64,000 nt of DNA from Erwinia sp. SLM-02 (GCF_037450285.1 NZ_JAQISN010000003.1:248001-312000); one strand, 5' to 3'; positions 1 to 8,373 are shown, numbered from the stretch's first letter. Program-made: numbers and translations. Notes: generated by a model not told the origin, from the letters alone.

Positions 1-112
1 CGCCAGCGTCAGCGATCTCACTGTTGATGAGAAACGCGCACTGATTATCGCCATGAACCACTTTCGGGCTGCCGTGAGCCTGTTTCCTAAACGGCTGGCG
101 ATGCCGGTTTAG
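1..112 (+). CDS. 3' end of a phage protein upstream of gene A (partial)
   Basis: An open frame enters from the left edge and stops at 110-112. The 36 visible residues end in FRAAVSLFPKRLAMPV. P2-like prophages usually carry several small early-region genes of unknown function just before gene A, and this fits by position and by same-strand spacing (35 bp to the next start). I do not recognise the family. Only the C-terminus is seen, so no domain can be assigned. Confidence 0.55.
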   Translation, partial: ASVSDLTVDEKRALIIAMNHFRAAVSLFPKRLAMPV

Positions 113-147
113 TCCTGCCCATACCAGGCCGTAACCCCGAGTGGAGC

Positions 148-2274
148 ATGAGCATGCTTAACGATATGTCCGAGAATCAGGCAGGTTATGCCTTTGCCTG
201 GAATACGCCCAAAAGCGCGATTAACCCTTACCTCGATCCGCCCGATCCCGTACAGAAATCCGCGCTACGCGAGGTAATCGCGCTTTACGCGGCGGATAAC
301 CGACGGCATCAGAAGCCGGGCGAATCACTGCGTAATGCGGTCTGGGATCGTTACTTCTTTAATGCGGATCGGGATCCTGTTCTGCGGGAAATTGCGCAGG
401 ACAAACTGACCGGCCAGGCTCGGATGGCGCGGGAGCGGCAGCGTTTTAATCCCGAACAGACCGTAATGGATGATATTCATGCCCAGCCCGCGTGGATTGC
501 CCGGCCGCTTCTGCAGCGTATTGCCTTTCTGAAAAACCTGTCACGGCCCGGCCCCTGCCAGCGCTATTTATGTGCGACGGTCCGCCCCTGTCTGGATCGC
601 CTGACGCGGGTGCGTGACGATCAAACAGGCCCGTCAATCCGTCAGATGGCCGGACATCCCGGGCTGGAAGGGCTGCTGGTGTTAAGCGATATGAATCAAA
701 ACCAGGTGAAACGGCTCTCCGCACTGGTCGCTGCACATATGGCAGGGCGGCTGGAATCGGCCTGTAGCCTGCTGCCGCTCGATAATGACGTGCAGCCCGA
801 GGCGATTCGCCGCGTCTGGGAGCAGCTGGCGGCGGAGGTGATGCGGCTTGAGGTGATTCCACCCGCTTTCGAACAGCTCAAACGTAAACGGCATCGCCGC
901 CGTCCGGTATCTTACGATCGGATCCCTGGCTCCCTGGCCCGGATGATTTGCACGACATGGTGGTATCGCCGCCTGTGGCAGCGGCGCTGCGAATGGCGTG
1001 AGGAACAGCTGCGCGCGGTGTGTCTGGTTAGCAGGAAAACATCGCCCTATATCAGCCGTGAAATGGCGCTGTATAAACGCGAGCAGCGTAGAAAATCGCT
1101 GGAGTTCTTTCGGGCGCATGAGCTGATTAATGAGCACGGCGACAGGCTGGAGATGGAGGCCGTGGTCAGGGCCAGCACCAGTCATCCGGTACGTCGACGT
1201 AATGAAATGATGGCCTGTCTGAAAGGGCTCGAGTTAATCGCTGAAATGCGTGGTGACCGTGCGATTTTCTACACGCTGACCTGTCCTTCGCGTTTCCATG
1301 CCACGCTGAGCCATGGCCAGCCTAATCCAATGTGGGCCGGTACCACCGTACGGCAAAGCAGCGAATATCTGGTGGGCGTTTTTGCGGCTTTCCGTAAAGC
1401 GATGCACAAGGCCGGGCTGCGCTGGTACGGCATTCGCGTGGCGGAGCCGCACCACGACGGGACGGTTCACTGGCACCTGCTGTGCTTTATGCCGCCCGGG
1501 GACTGTTCCGCTATCACCGCGTTATTACGCCGGTTTGCGATCAAAGAGGATCGTCAGGAGCTGGGTAAGGTTACTGAGCCACGCTTTAAAGCCAACGCGA
1601 TCGACTCCCGCAAAGGGACGCCCACCGGCTATATCGCCAAATACATCAGCAAAAATATTGACGGACGCGGGCTGGGTAAACACATCAGCAAAGAAACCGG
1701 CACATCGCTGCGCGATAGCGCCGAACACGTCACGTCCTGGGCTTCTTTACATCGGATCCAGCAGTTCCGGTTTTTTGGTATTCCGGGCCGGCAGGCCTGG
1801 CGTGAGCTACGCCTGCTGGCAGGGCAGGTCAACAGGCAGCACAACGGACGAAAAGCAGGTGCACCGGTACTGGCTGACAGGCGCCTGGATGCCGTGCTTG
1901 CCGCCGCTGATGCGGGCTGTTTCGCCACCTATATCAGCAGGCAGGGAGGGGTGCTGGTGCCGCGTCGGCAGTATCTGGTGCGCACCGCCTATGAGTTAAG
2001 CGATGTGCAAAATAAATATGGCGATCGCAGCCGGCGGATCTATGGCATCTGGTCACCGTTAACGAAGGAGCGCATCTGCACGCACAGCTTCAAATGGAAA
2101 AGAGTGCGTAAAACTTCCGGCGGGCAGATAAGCCCTGGCCGGGGACATCTTTTTACCCCTTGGACTCGTGGCAATAACTGTCCCCACGGTGAAAAGATAA
2201 ATGCGCATCACAGAATACGTGTTCAACGGAAGGAGGAGGAAACAATAAAGGACTTTAAAAATGAACATAAGTGA
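148..2274 (+). CDS. A: P2 gpA-like rolling-circle replication endonuclease
   Basis: 708 aa, close to P2 gpA (761 aa), which nicks the phage origin and starts rolling-circle replication. The HUH metal-binding motif is seen as HHDGTVHWH (about residues 435-443). The paired catalytic tyrosines are in YIAKYISKN (Y495 and Y499), the Y-x3-Y arrangement of the phage GPA family. A basic region (about 245-285) precedes the nuclease core. Start 148 is taken as the longest ATG; ATG 154 is also possible. The last ~60 residues are basic and low in recognisable family features. Its survival in a region with no capsid genes is odd, because a pure tail particle has no need to replicate DNA. Confidence 0.9.
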   Translation: MSMLNDMSENQAGYAFAWNTPKSAINPYLDPPDPVQKSALREVIALYAADNRRHQKPGESLRNAVWDRYFFNADRDPVLREIAQDKLTGQARMARERQRFNPEQTVMDDIHAQPAWIARPLLQRIAFLKNLSRPGPCQRYLCATVRPCLDRLTRVRDDQTGPSIRQMAGHPGLEGLLVLSDMNQNQVKRLSALVAAHMAGRLESACSLLPLDNDVQPEAIRRVWEQLAAEVMRLEVIPPAFEQLKRKRHRRRPVSYDRIPGSLARMICTTWWYRRLWQRRCEWREEQLRAVCLVSRKTSPYISREMALYKREQRRKSLEFFRAHELINEHGDRLEMEAVVRASTSHPVRRRNEMMACLKGLELIAEMRGDRAIFYTLTCPSRFHATLSHGQPNPMWAGTTVRQSSEYLVGVFAAFRKAMHKAGLRWYGIRVAEPHHDGTVHWHLLCFMPPGDCSAITALLRRFAIKEDRQELGKVTEPRFKANAIDSRKGTPTGYIAKYISKNIDGRGLGKHISKETGTSLRDSAEHVTSWASLHRIQQFRFFGIPGRQAWRELRLLAGQVNRQHNGRKAGAPVLADRRLDAVLAAADAGCFATYISRQGGVLVPRRQYLVRTAYELSDVQNKYGDRSRRIYGIWSPLTKERICTHSFKWKRVRKTSGGQISPGRGHLFTPWTRGNNCPHGEKINAHHRIRVQRKEEETIKDFKNEHK

Positions 2275-2474
2275 ACAGCGAAAGCCAGGAGTGCGATGGC
2301 GAAATACGATTGATTTTTTACGTTAGTGATTCTCGTATTTAGTGATCCACGTCAGAGTCATATCTCTAAGGTATAAAAAACATTTTACAATACTTAAATT
2401 GTTCTTTACTGTATATATAAACAGTGGATATATATACAATTGTTTGGAACATCGGAGCTGTTACAGGAGGGAAG

Positions 2475-2663
2475 ATGCAGGACTATCTTTTGGAATCATT
2501 AAAACTTCAACGTATCGATTTCTTTATTAAACTGGTTGCCGCGAGCGAATGTAATGACGAGGAAAAGTGGCTGGCAATTCAGTGGGTATCCGAATTGACG
2601 GACGAACTTATGGCGAAAATTCGTGGGCATGAATACAGTCGGTCAATGGATGTTTCCAGTTAA
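2475..2663 (+). CDS. small phage protein of unknown function (62 aa)
   Basis: The start at ATG 2475 is chosen because of the strong ribosome site acaggaggga just upstream. An upstream in-frame start at 2424 has none. The product is acidic and probably helical (LQRIDFFIKLVAASECNDEE, then WLAIQWVSELTDELMAK), with no signal peptide or membrane segment. It sits between gene A and the tail block, where P2 relatives carry small regulatory or lysogeny genes. I do not recognise the family. The preceding 200 bp is AT-rich compared with gene A. Confidence 0.65.
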   Translation: MQDYLLESLKLQRIDFFIKLVAASECNDEEKWLAIQWVSELTDELMAKIRGHEYSRSMDVSS

Positions 2664-2735
2664 TGATAATAGTCATTCCCGCTGCCTGTAATTTTAAGCG
2701 GGTTACGCCGACACCAGGTTAAAAACGATTTTCCC

Positions 2736-2761
2736 AAACCCGCTATTTCCGGCGGGTTTTC
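2736..2761 (+). terminator. intrinsic terminator after the early genes
   Basis: Stem AAACCCGC (2736-2743) pairs with GCGGGTTT (2752-2759), followed by a T-rich tail. It separates the replication/early gene block from the late tail block. Confidence 0.7.
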
Positions 2762-2961
2762 TTCTTAAGTATCACAAGCCTTACAAGACCCGCACGTTGC
2801 TCACTTTTCCTATCCCCGCAAACATAAGGCTCCAGCCATTTTAACGGTGCGGAGCGATGTTCAGCTTTATTCCCTCTCCGCTTCGTCGGTTGCCCCGCAG
2901 GAAAACTCCGCTGGGGCAGGCATGTGCTGGAGCCACGGCACGACTAAAAGGAGATAAATGG

Positions 2962-3165
2962 ATGAAAGTGTCTGCCTGCCAGCTCGACACGATAGATGCG
3001 CTTTGCTGGCGCTATTACCAGCGCACTCAGGGCGTTGTGGAGCAGGTGCTGCTGGCCAACCCCGGACTGGCTGAATACGGCCCCTGGCTGCCCCATGGGC
3101 TGCAGGTGGAATTGCCGGATATCGTTGCACCTGCCTCGATGCAGCACGTTCAACTGTGGGATTAA
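2962..3165 (+). CDS. X: tail protein X (P2 gpX-like)
   Basis: 67 aa, the same length as P2 gpX. The sequence (…LANPGLAEYGPWLPHGLQVELPDI…) has the LysM-like shape of the phage tail X family. gpX is a small protein needed for tail assembly. ATG 2962 is preceded by aaaggagat. In P2 this gene follows the head-completion gene L, but here nothing of the head block precedes it. Its stop overlaps the start of the holin stub. Confidence 0.88.
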   Translation: MKVSACQLDTIDALCWRYYQRTQGVVEQVLLANPGLAEYGPWLPHGLQVELPDIVAPASMQHVQLWD

Positions 3166-3227
3166 TGATGATCCTGGAACGCGCGAGCGGCGCTATTTCG
3201 CACGGCATTGCCGGGTTGCGCGGATGA
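3165..3227 (+). pseudogene. holin gene stub (20 codons)
   Basis: ATG 3165 overlaps the stop of X (taATG), as the holin gene does in P2-like lysis cassettes. The frame reads MMILERASGAISHGIAGLRG and then stops at 3225-3227, four bases before the endolysin start. A holin is normally 90-110 aa with two or three membrane segments, and none is left here. I read it as a holin gene whose body was deleted. The assignment rests on position and the translational-coupling geometry, not on similarity that I can prove. Confidence 0.5.
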
Positions 3228-3230
3228 AGC

Positions 3231-3761
3231 ATGACGCATCCCGTCGTTAAGCGCTGCCTGGTGGGCGCCATTCTGGCACTGGCCGCCACGCTTCCTGAAT
3301 TCCAGTCGCTCCGTACCTCTCCGGAGGGGCTGAGGCTGCTTGCTGATTATGAAGGATGCAGTTTGCAGCCCTATCAGTGCAGCGCCGGCGTCTGGACCGA
3401 CGGTATTGGCAACACCTCCGGCGTAATTCCCGGTAAGGACATTACCGAACGACAGGCCGCGAAAGGGCTGATGACCAATGTGCAGCGCGTTGAGCAGAGG
3501 CTGGAAAACTGCGTGCTGCCAGCGGTGCCGCAGCAGGTCTATGACGCGCTGGTGTCATTTGCGTTCAACGTGGGTACCACCAGCGCCTGCCGCTCCACGC
3601 TGGTGAGGTTAATCAACCAGCAACGCTGGGAGGAGGCCTGTCGCCAGCTGCCCCGCTGGATTTATGTCAAAGGCGTTATCAACGAGGGGCTGAAAAACCG
3701 CCGCTTACGGGAAATGGCCTGGTGCTTAAAGGGAACAGAACAGGAGAAAAAACGTGAATAA
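3231..3761 (+). CDS. phage endolysin (lysozyme, GH24-type), likely SAR endolysin
   Basis: 176 aa. The lysozyme catalytic pattern E-(8 aa)-D/C-(5 aa)-T is present as E41 (DYEGC), C50 and T56, followed by GIGNTSG. Residues about 9-26 form a weakly hydrophobic N-terminal segment (VGAILALAATLPEF) suited to a signal-arrest-release anchor, which lets the enzyme reach the periplasm through Sec without a holin pore. It would cut peptidoglycan and release the particles by lysis. No Rz/Rz1-type spanin genes (lysB/lysC) follow. It overlaps gene R by 8 bp. Confidence 0.87.
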   Translation: MTHPVVKRCLVGAILALAATLPEFQSLRTSPEGLRLLADYEGCSLQPYQCSAGVWTDGIGNTSGVIPGKDITERQAAKGLMTNVQRVEQRLENCVLPAVPQQVYDALVSFAFNVGTTSACRSTLVRLINQQRWEEACRQLPRWIYVKGVINEGLKNRRLREMAWCLKGTEQEKKRE

Positions 3762-4188
3762 ACCGCAATCACTCTACGAGGCTTTGGTCCACGGTGTGCC
3801 TTATCTGCGGGAGCATCCCGAGAAAATGCGTCCCTCGGTGCGCAACGGCGCGCTGGTGGCCACCGGTGGTCATTCAGCATCATGGGAGTATCGCTACACG
3901 CTCAACGTCACCATCGACGGTTACGACGATGAGCCCCACCGGCTAATGATTCCGGTGATGCTCTGGCTCAATGACAATCAGCCTGACGCGATCAACAACC
4001 CTGCGCTACGTGAAAAGGTGTTCACTTTTTCCATCACCCCCTGCGCCGACGGCAGCAACAACAATGTCCGCCTCAGCCTGCGGCTGACCGAGCGCGTGCT
4101 GCTCGATAACCCGGGCGGCAGCCAGGTGGTCAACCTGCTGCCCGAACCGGACCGCCCTGAAGAGATGTGGACGGTAAAACGCAAATGA
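3754..4188 (+). CDS. R: tail completion protein R (P2 gpR-like)
   Basis: 144 aa (P2 gpR 155 aa). It starts at GTG 3754 behind caggag, inside the end of the endolysin gene. The residues NKPQSLYEALVHGVPYLREH and the C-terminal …PEEMWTVKRK fit the family. In P2, gpR and gpS act at the end of tail assembly. Here R is intact while S is missing. Confidence 0.85.
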   Translation: MNKPQSLYEALVHGVPYLREHPEKMRPSVRNGALVATGGHSASWEYRYTLNVTIDGYDDEPHRLMIPVMLWLNDNQPDAINNPALREKVFTFSITPCADGSNNNVRLSLRLTERVLLDNPGGSQVVNLLPEPDRPEEMWTVKRK

Positions 4189-4250
4189 ATCAGCGCATTG
4201 TTCCCGGCTGCAGACAATGCGCCCGGTGTGATGCCTGTGTAGAAAACTGA
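4185..4250 (+). pseudogene. short frame in the place of tail gene S (21 codons)
   Basis: ATG 4185 overlaps the stop of R (ATGA), as S does in P2. The frame is only 21 aa (…PGCRQCARCDACVEN) before a stop at 4248-4250, whereas gpS is about 150 aa. It holds four cysteines spaced C-x2-C-x2-C-x2-C, which is unlike gpS. It may be a deletion remnant or a chance frame. The start of V follows 13 bp later. Confidence 0.4.
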
Positions 4251-4263
4251 CAATCTGAAGGCT

Positions 4264-4842
4264 ATGAACGCACAACTAACCGAAATTATGCGCCTTATCA
4301 CCAATCTGATCCGCTCAGGCGTTGTCAGCGAAGTGGACCGGAAAAAATGCCTGTGCCGGGTAAAGGTGAACGGCCTTGAAACCAACTGGATCAACTGGCT
4401 GACCCTGCGTGCCGGCAGTGCCCGCACCTGGTGGTGCCCGTCGCCGGGGGAACAGGTGGTGATCCTGAGCATGGGCGGCAATCTTGAAACCGCTTTTGTT
4501 CTTCCCGCCATCTATTCCCGCCAGTGCTCACCGCCGGCGGATTCCGTCGACGGCTGCGTCACGGCCTACCCCGACGGGGGCTGGTTTGAATATGAACCCG
4601 CCAGCGGACGGTGGTATGTCAAAGGCATTAAATCCATGGTGATTGAAGCGTCTGACGGTATCACCCTGAAAACCGGGAAGTTTGTACTGGAAGCCGACAG
4701 CACACACATCACCAGCGACATCACCGTGAAAGGCGCTGTCAGCCAGAGCGGTGGCGCGATGAGTTCCAACGGCATTGTGGTGGATAAACACCGACATACG
4801 GGCGTGAGGTCCGGCGGAGAAACATCAGGAGGTCCGGTATGA
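4264..4842 (+). CDS. V: baseplate spike protein V (P2 gpV-like)
   Basis: 192 aa (P2 gpV 211 aa). gpV is the trimeric membrane-piercing spike at the tip of the contractile tail. The OB-fold N-terminal part (about 1-95, …NWINWLTLRAGSARTWWCPSPGEQVVI…) is followed by a repetitive C-terminal part rich in T, V and G (…GITLKTGKFVLEADSTHITSDI…) that would form the beta-helical needle. The C-terminus has DKHRHTGVRSGG, whose HxH could bind the apical metal ion seen in spike tips. It overlaps W by 4 bp (ATGA). Confidence 0.9.
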   Translation: MNAQLTEIMRLITNLIRSGVVSEVDRKKCLCRVKVNGLETNWINWLTLRAGSARTWWCPSPGEQVVILSMGGNLETAFVLPAIYSRQCSPPADSVDGCVTAYPDGGWFEYEPASGRWYVKGIKSMVIEASDGITLKTGKFVLEADSTHITSDITVKGAVSQSGGAMSSNGIVVDKHRHTGVRSGGETSGGPV

Positions 4843-5198
4843 CCCTGTACATCGGAATGAACCGCTGCAGCGGAGAGGCAGTGACTGACATGAACCACCT
4901 GCGCCAGTCGGTGCGCGATATTTTGCTGACGCCGCTGGGGAGCCGCATCGCCCGGCGGGAATATGGCTCGTTGCTTTCCGAGCTGATTGACCAGCCGCAG
5001 ACCCCCGGGCTGCGGTTGCAGGTGATGTCTGCCGTTTATGTCGCCCTCAGCCGCTGGGAACCGCGGCTGACGCTGGATGCTATCACTATCAACAGCCACA
5101 TCGACGGTTCTATGGTGGTTGGACTGACCGGAGAGCGCAATGGCGGCGCGCCGGTCTCTTTTTCCGTATCAACAGGAGCTGAGAATGGCCGTCATTGA
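4839..5198 (+). CDS. W: baseplate wedge protein W (P2 gpW / T4 gp25-like)
   Basis: 119 aa (P2 gpW 115 aa). The family core is seen in LRQSVRDILLTPLGSRIARREYGSLLSELID, where the REYG segment is the hallmark of gp25/gpW proteins that start sheath assembly on the baseplate. ATG 4839 lies inside the end of V, giving translational coupling. The end overlaps the J ribosome site. Confidence 0.92.
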   Translation: MTLYIGMNRCSGEAVTDMNHLRQSVRDILLTPLGSRIARREYGSLLSELIDQPQTPGLRLQVMSAVYVALSRWEPRLTLDAITINSHIDGSMVVGLTGERNGGAPVSFSVSTGAENGRH

Positions 5199-6093
5199 TC
5201 TTTCCCAACTGCCCGCGCCGCAGATTGTTCACGTCCCGGACTTCGAGACGCTGCTGGCCGAGCGCAAAGCTGCGTTTATCGCACTCTATCCTGCAGAGGA
5301 GCAGCCGATCGTCAGGCGTACGATTGCGCTGGAATCCGAACCCGTGACCAAACTGCTTCAGGAGAGCGCCTACCGGGAAGTCCTGCTGCGCCAGCGTATC
5401 AACGAAGCCGCCCAGGCGGTGATGGTGGCCTATTCGCTCGGTAGCGATCTCGACCAGCTGGCCGCCAATTACAACGTAGAACGCCTGATGGTGAAGCCCG
5501 CCGACCCGGGTGCGTTACCGCCGGTTCCGGCAATTATGGAGAGCGACGAGTCGCTGCGGCTGCGCATCCCGGCGGCGTTTGAAGGCGTCTCCGTTGCCGG
5601 TCCTGCGGCGGCCTACGAGTTCCACGCATTAAGCGCCGACGGCCGCGTGGCCGATGCCAGTGCGATCAGCCCGGCACCGGCTGAAGTGACCCTCACTGTT
5701 TTGAGCCGGGAAGGTGATGGCACGGCGGGGGAGGCGCTGCTGGCGATCGTTGCACAGGCGCTGAACGCGGAGAATGTGCGGCCGGTGGCCGATCGCCTGA
5801 CGGTTCGCAGTGCGGAGATTGTGCCCTATCGCGTGGATGCCACGCTCTTCTTCTATCCGGGGCCGGAGGCCGGGCCGGTGATGGCCGCAGCACAATCCAG
5901 CCTGCAAAAGTATATTGCCAGCCAGCGACGGCTGGGGCGTGACATTCGCCGTAGCGCGATCTACGCCGCACTTCACGTCGAGGGGGTGCAGCGCGTAGAG
6001 CTGGCCGCGCCGCTGGCCGATATGGTGCTGGATAAAACCCAGGCTGCGTCCTGCTCTGAGTGGAGCGTGGTCGGAGGAGGCACCGATGAATAG
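5185..6093 (+). CDS. J: baseplate assembly protein J (P2 gpJ-like)
   Basis: 302 aa, the same length as P2 gpJ, a wedge component that forms the periphery of the baseplate and carries the fibre network. The start at ATG 5185 (AVIDLSQLPAPQIVHVPDFE) is chosen over an upstream in-frame ATG at 5140 because of acaggagctgaga just before it and because it matches the usual N-terminus. It overlaps W by 14 bp and I by 8 bp. Confidence 0.92.
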   Translation: MAVIDLSQLPAPQIVHVPDFETLLAERKAAFIALYPAEEQPIVRRTIALESEPVTKLLQESAYREVLLRQRINEAAQAVMVAYSLGSDLDQLAANYNVERLMVKPADPGALPPVPAIMESDESLRLRIPAAFEGVSVAGPAAAYEFHALSADGRVADASAISPAPAEVTLTVLSREGDGTAGEALLAIVAQALNAENVRPVADRLTVRSAEIVPYRVDATLFFYPGPEAGPVMAAAQSSLQKYIASQRRLGRDIRRSAIYAALHVEGVQRVELAAPLADMVLDKTQAASCSEWSVVGGGTDE

Positions 6094-6691
6094 CCTGCTG
6101 CCGCCGGGTTCTACCTCGCTGGAACGACGGCTTGCACAGGGCTGCAGCGGTATGTCCGATCTTCAGGCACCGCTACGCACGCTGTGGGATCCGGCAACCT
6201 GTCCGGCGAGTTTTCTGCCCTGGCTGGCATGGGCCTTTTCCGTGGATCGCTGGGATGAGCGATGGGAGGAGAGCATCCGTCGCCGGGTGGTGCAGGACGC
6301 GTTCTATATTCATCAACATAAGGGCACAACCAGCGCGATACGCCGTGTGGTTGAACCCTTTGGTTTTCTGATCCGCATTGTTGAATGGTGGCAGACCGGC
6401 GATCCACCCGGCACCTTTCGCCTGGATATTGGCGTGCAGGACCAGGGTATTACCGATGAAACCTGGCAGGAGCTTGAGCGCCTGATTGATGACGCGAAAC
6501 CCTGCAGTCGCCAGCTAATCGGCCTCTCCATCCATCTGCAAACCAGTGGACCGCTATGGGTGGGAGCCGCCAGCTATATCGGTGAAGAAATTACCGTCTA
6601 CCCGTATATCAACGAAGTGATTACATCCGGCGGCACCGCTTACGAAGGCGGCGCGGTCCACGTTATTGACGCAATGAGAGTGAATCCATGA
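6086..6691 (+). CDS. I: tail/baseplate protein I (P2 gpI-like)
   Basis: 201 aa (P2 gpI 176 aa). The segments PFLPWLAWAFSVDRWD-like (here SFLPWLAWAFSVDRWDE) and FLIRIVEWW are typical of the gpI family, which joins the tail fibres to the baseplate. It is coupled to J (8-bp overlap) and to the fibre gene (4-bp overlap), so V-W-J-I-H form one tightly packed operon. Confidence 0.9.
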   Translation: MNSLLPPGSTSLERRLAQGCSGMSDLQAPLRTLWDPATCPASFLPWLAWAFSVDRWDERWEESIRRRVVQDAFYIHQHKGTTSAIRRVVEPFGFLIRIVEWWQTGDPPGTFRLDIGVQDQGITDETWQELERLIDDAKPCSRQLIGLSIHLQTSGPLWVGAASYIGEEITVYPYINEVITSGGTAYEGGAVHVIDAMRVNP

Positions 6692-8082
6692 GCACAAAAT
6701 TCTATACCCTGTTGACGGATATCGGTGCCGCGAAGCTGGCCAATGCGTCCGCTTTGGGCGTTCCGTTAAAAATAACCCAGATGGCCGTGGGCGATGGCGG
6801 TGGAGCGCTGCCAACGCCGAGCGCGAATCAGACGGCGCTGACGGGTGAAAAGCGGCGGGCGAGCCTCAACTCGCTGTCTGTCGATCCGCAGAACAGCAGC
6901 CAGATTATCGCCGAGCAGGTTATTCCCGAGGCGGAAGGCGGCTGGTGGATCCGGGAGGTGGGGCTGTTTGATGAGTCCGGCGCGCTGATTGCCGTCGGCA
7001 ACTGCCCGGAAACCTACAAGCCGCTGCTGGCAGAAGGCAGCGGTCGCACGCAGACCGTGCGCATGGTGTTGATTACCAGCAGTACCGAAAACATCACGCT
7101 GAAAATCGACCCGTCAGTGGTGCTGGCAACGCGGAAATACGTTGATGACAAGGTGCTGGAGCTGCGGGTGTATGTCGATGAGCAGCTGTCGAAGAAAATG
7201 GATAAAGCCGCAAACGGCGCTGATATTGCGGATACCGGGGCTTTTTTGCGTAATCTGGGGATCGGAGACAGTAACAGCAGAGCCGCAAGCGGCTTCTTCC
7301 CCCAGGGTACGGTTACCATTCCAGCTAATACCGATCTTAATACGCTGAAAATTCCCGGTGCGTATTTTCAACAGACGAACGCCGCCGTATTTAAATCACT
7401 GAATTATCCTGAGGACGGCTTCGCCGGCAGTTTGCTAATCATCAAAAATGGCGCGAACGGCAATGATGGATGCGTTCAGGAGTATACGCAATACCATTCC
7501 GGGAATACCTGGCGCCGGCTTTATGAGGTTAGTTTAAAAAAATGGACGGAATGGGATCGGATCATTTATGCAAGCGAGTTAAATACCCTTGGTCTGAACG
7601 TTGGATCAACTTTACCCGTTGGTGTGCCTGTCCCATGGCCACTTGCATCAGCACCTGCAGGATGGCTGAAGTGTAACGGTGCTGTATTCAGCGCATTACA
7701 GTATCCACAACTGGCGAAGGCTTATCCTGCGTTACGTCTGCCCGACCTGCGAGGTGAGTTTATTCGTGGTTGGGATGACGGTAGGGGAATAGATTTACGT
7801 CGTGGGTTAATTTCAGGTCAGGGATCTATGGCACAGGATCACCGGCACTGGCTTCCAACATCATCAGGTAATGGTGGTGATGGCGTAATGACGGCTATTT
7901 TTGTCGATAATAATACATCGTTAGCATATTATCCAAATGGAACTAATGAATACAACCCTAGCCCAACCAATGGAACAACATTGCAGACTTATTCTGCAAA
8001 ATCCAATCAGGCGTCAGGAACGTTTGGTGATGAAACGAGGCCGCGTAACATCGCATTTAACTACATAGTAAGGGCATTATAA
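6688..8082 (+). CDS. H: tail fibre protein H with collar domain
   Basis: 464 aa, shorter than P2 gpH (669 aa). The N-terminal ~150 residues (FYTLLTDIGAAKLANASALG, EGGWWIREVGLFDESGALIA) match the baseplate-attachment domain of P2-type fibres. About 205-300 (PANTDLNTLKIPGAYFQQ, then a NYP…G…W..W pattern) resemble the pyocin knob repeats of R-type pyocin fibres. About 305-365 (GVPVPWPLASAPAGWLKCNG, LPDLRGEFIRGWDDGRG) are a phage tail collar domain. The C-terminal ~90 residues, the likely receptor-binding tip, are encoded by more AT-rich DNA, suggesting exchange of the tip. It should set target specificity. Confidence 0.9.
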   Translation: MSTKFYTLLTDIGAAKLANASALGVPLKITQMAVGDGGGALPTPSANQTALTGEKRRASLNSLSVDPQNSSQIIAEQVIPEAEGGWWIREVGLFDESGALIAVGNCPETYKPLLAEGSGRTQTVRMVLITSSTENITLKIDPSVVLATRKYVDDKVLELRVYVDEQLSKKMDKAANGADIADTGAFLRNLGIGDSNSRAASGFFPQGTVTIPANTDLNTLKIPGAYFQQTNAAVFKSLNYPEDGFAGSLLIIKNGANGNDGCVQEYTQYHSGNTWRRLYEVSLKKWTEWDRIIYASELNTLGLNVGSTLPVGVPVPWPLASAPAGWLKCNGAVFSALQYPQLAKAYPALRLPDLRGEFIRGWDDGRGIDLRRGLISGQGSMAQDHRHWLPTSSGNGGDGVMTAIFVDNNTSLAYYPNGTNEYNPSPTNGTTLQTYSAKSNQASGTFGDETRPRNIAFNYIVRAL

Positions 8083-8171
8083 TTTAGACGGGTATTTTGG
8101 GGGTAAGGTCTCCAATATGGCTGGAAATATTATGATGTTTAATTATGAAGCATACATGAGGGAGGGCTAAT

Positions 8172-8373
8172 ATGGAATGTTTTTCCGTTGGTGTAGGCCT
8201 CCCTGACCGTTCCTGTTCTCCACCGGAGTATAAAAGTCAATTTGCTATTTATCGCACCATTGACGGGGGTGGCTGGGAATACTGAACATGATAAACCAGT
8301 AGCAATCAATCTACCGGAAGATTATTCAGTGGATACTACAACAGTCGCGCCACTAACTCCTAATCATAGGTGA
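8172..8373 (+). pseudogene. degraded tail-fibre assembly chaperone (G/Tfa)
   Basis: ATG 8172, behind gggagggc, reads SVGVGLPDRSCSPPEYKSQF and AIYRTIDGGGWEY and stops at 8283-8285. Moving one base, the next frame continues EHDKPVAINLPEDYSVDTTT and VAPLTPNHR to a stop at 8371-8373. Tail-fibre assembly proteins have just this order: a GLP…S…PPEY segment, a GWE/W segment, then GxPV-x-I-x-LPGDYP-x-xTT-x-xAP. The N-terminus, part of the middle and the C-terminal W-containing domain are gone. Position directly behind H is the normal place of G. So the chaperone gene is broken by at least one frameshift and a deletion. Confidence 0.6.
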
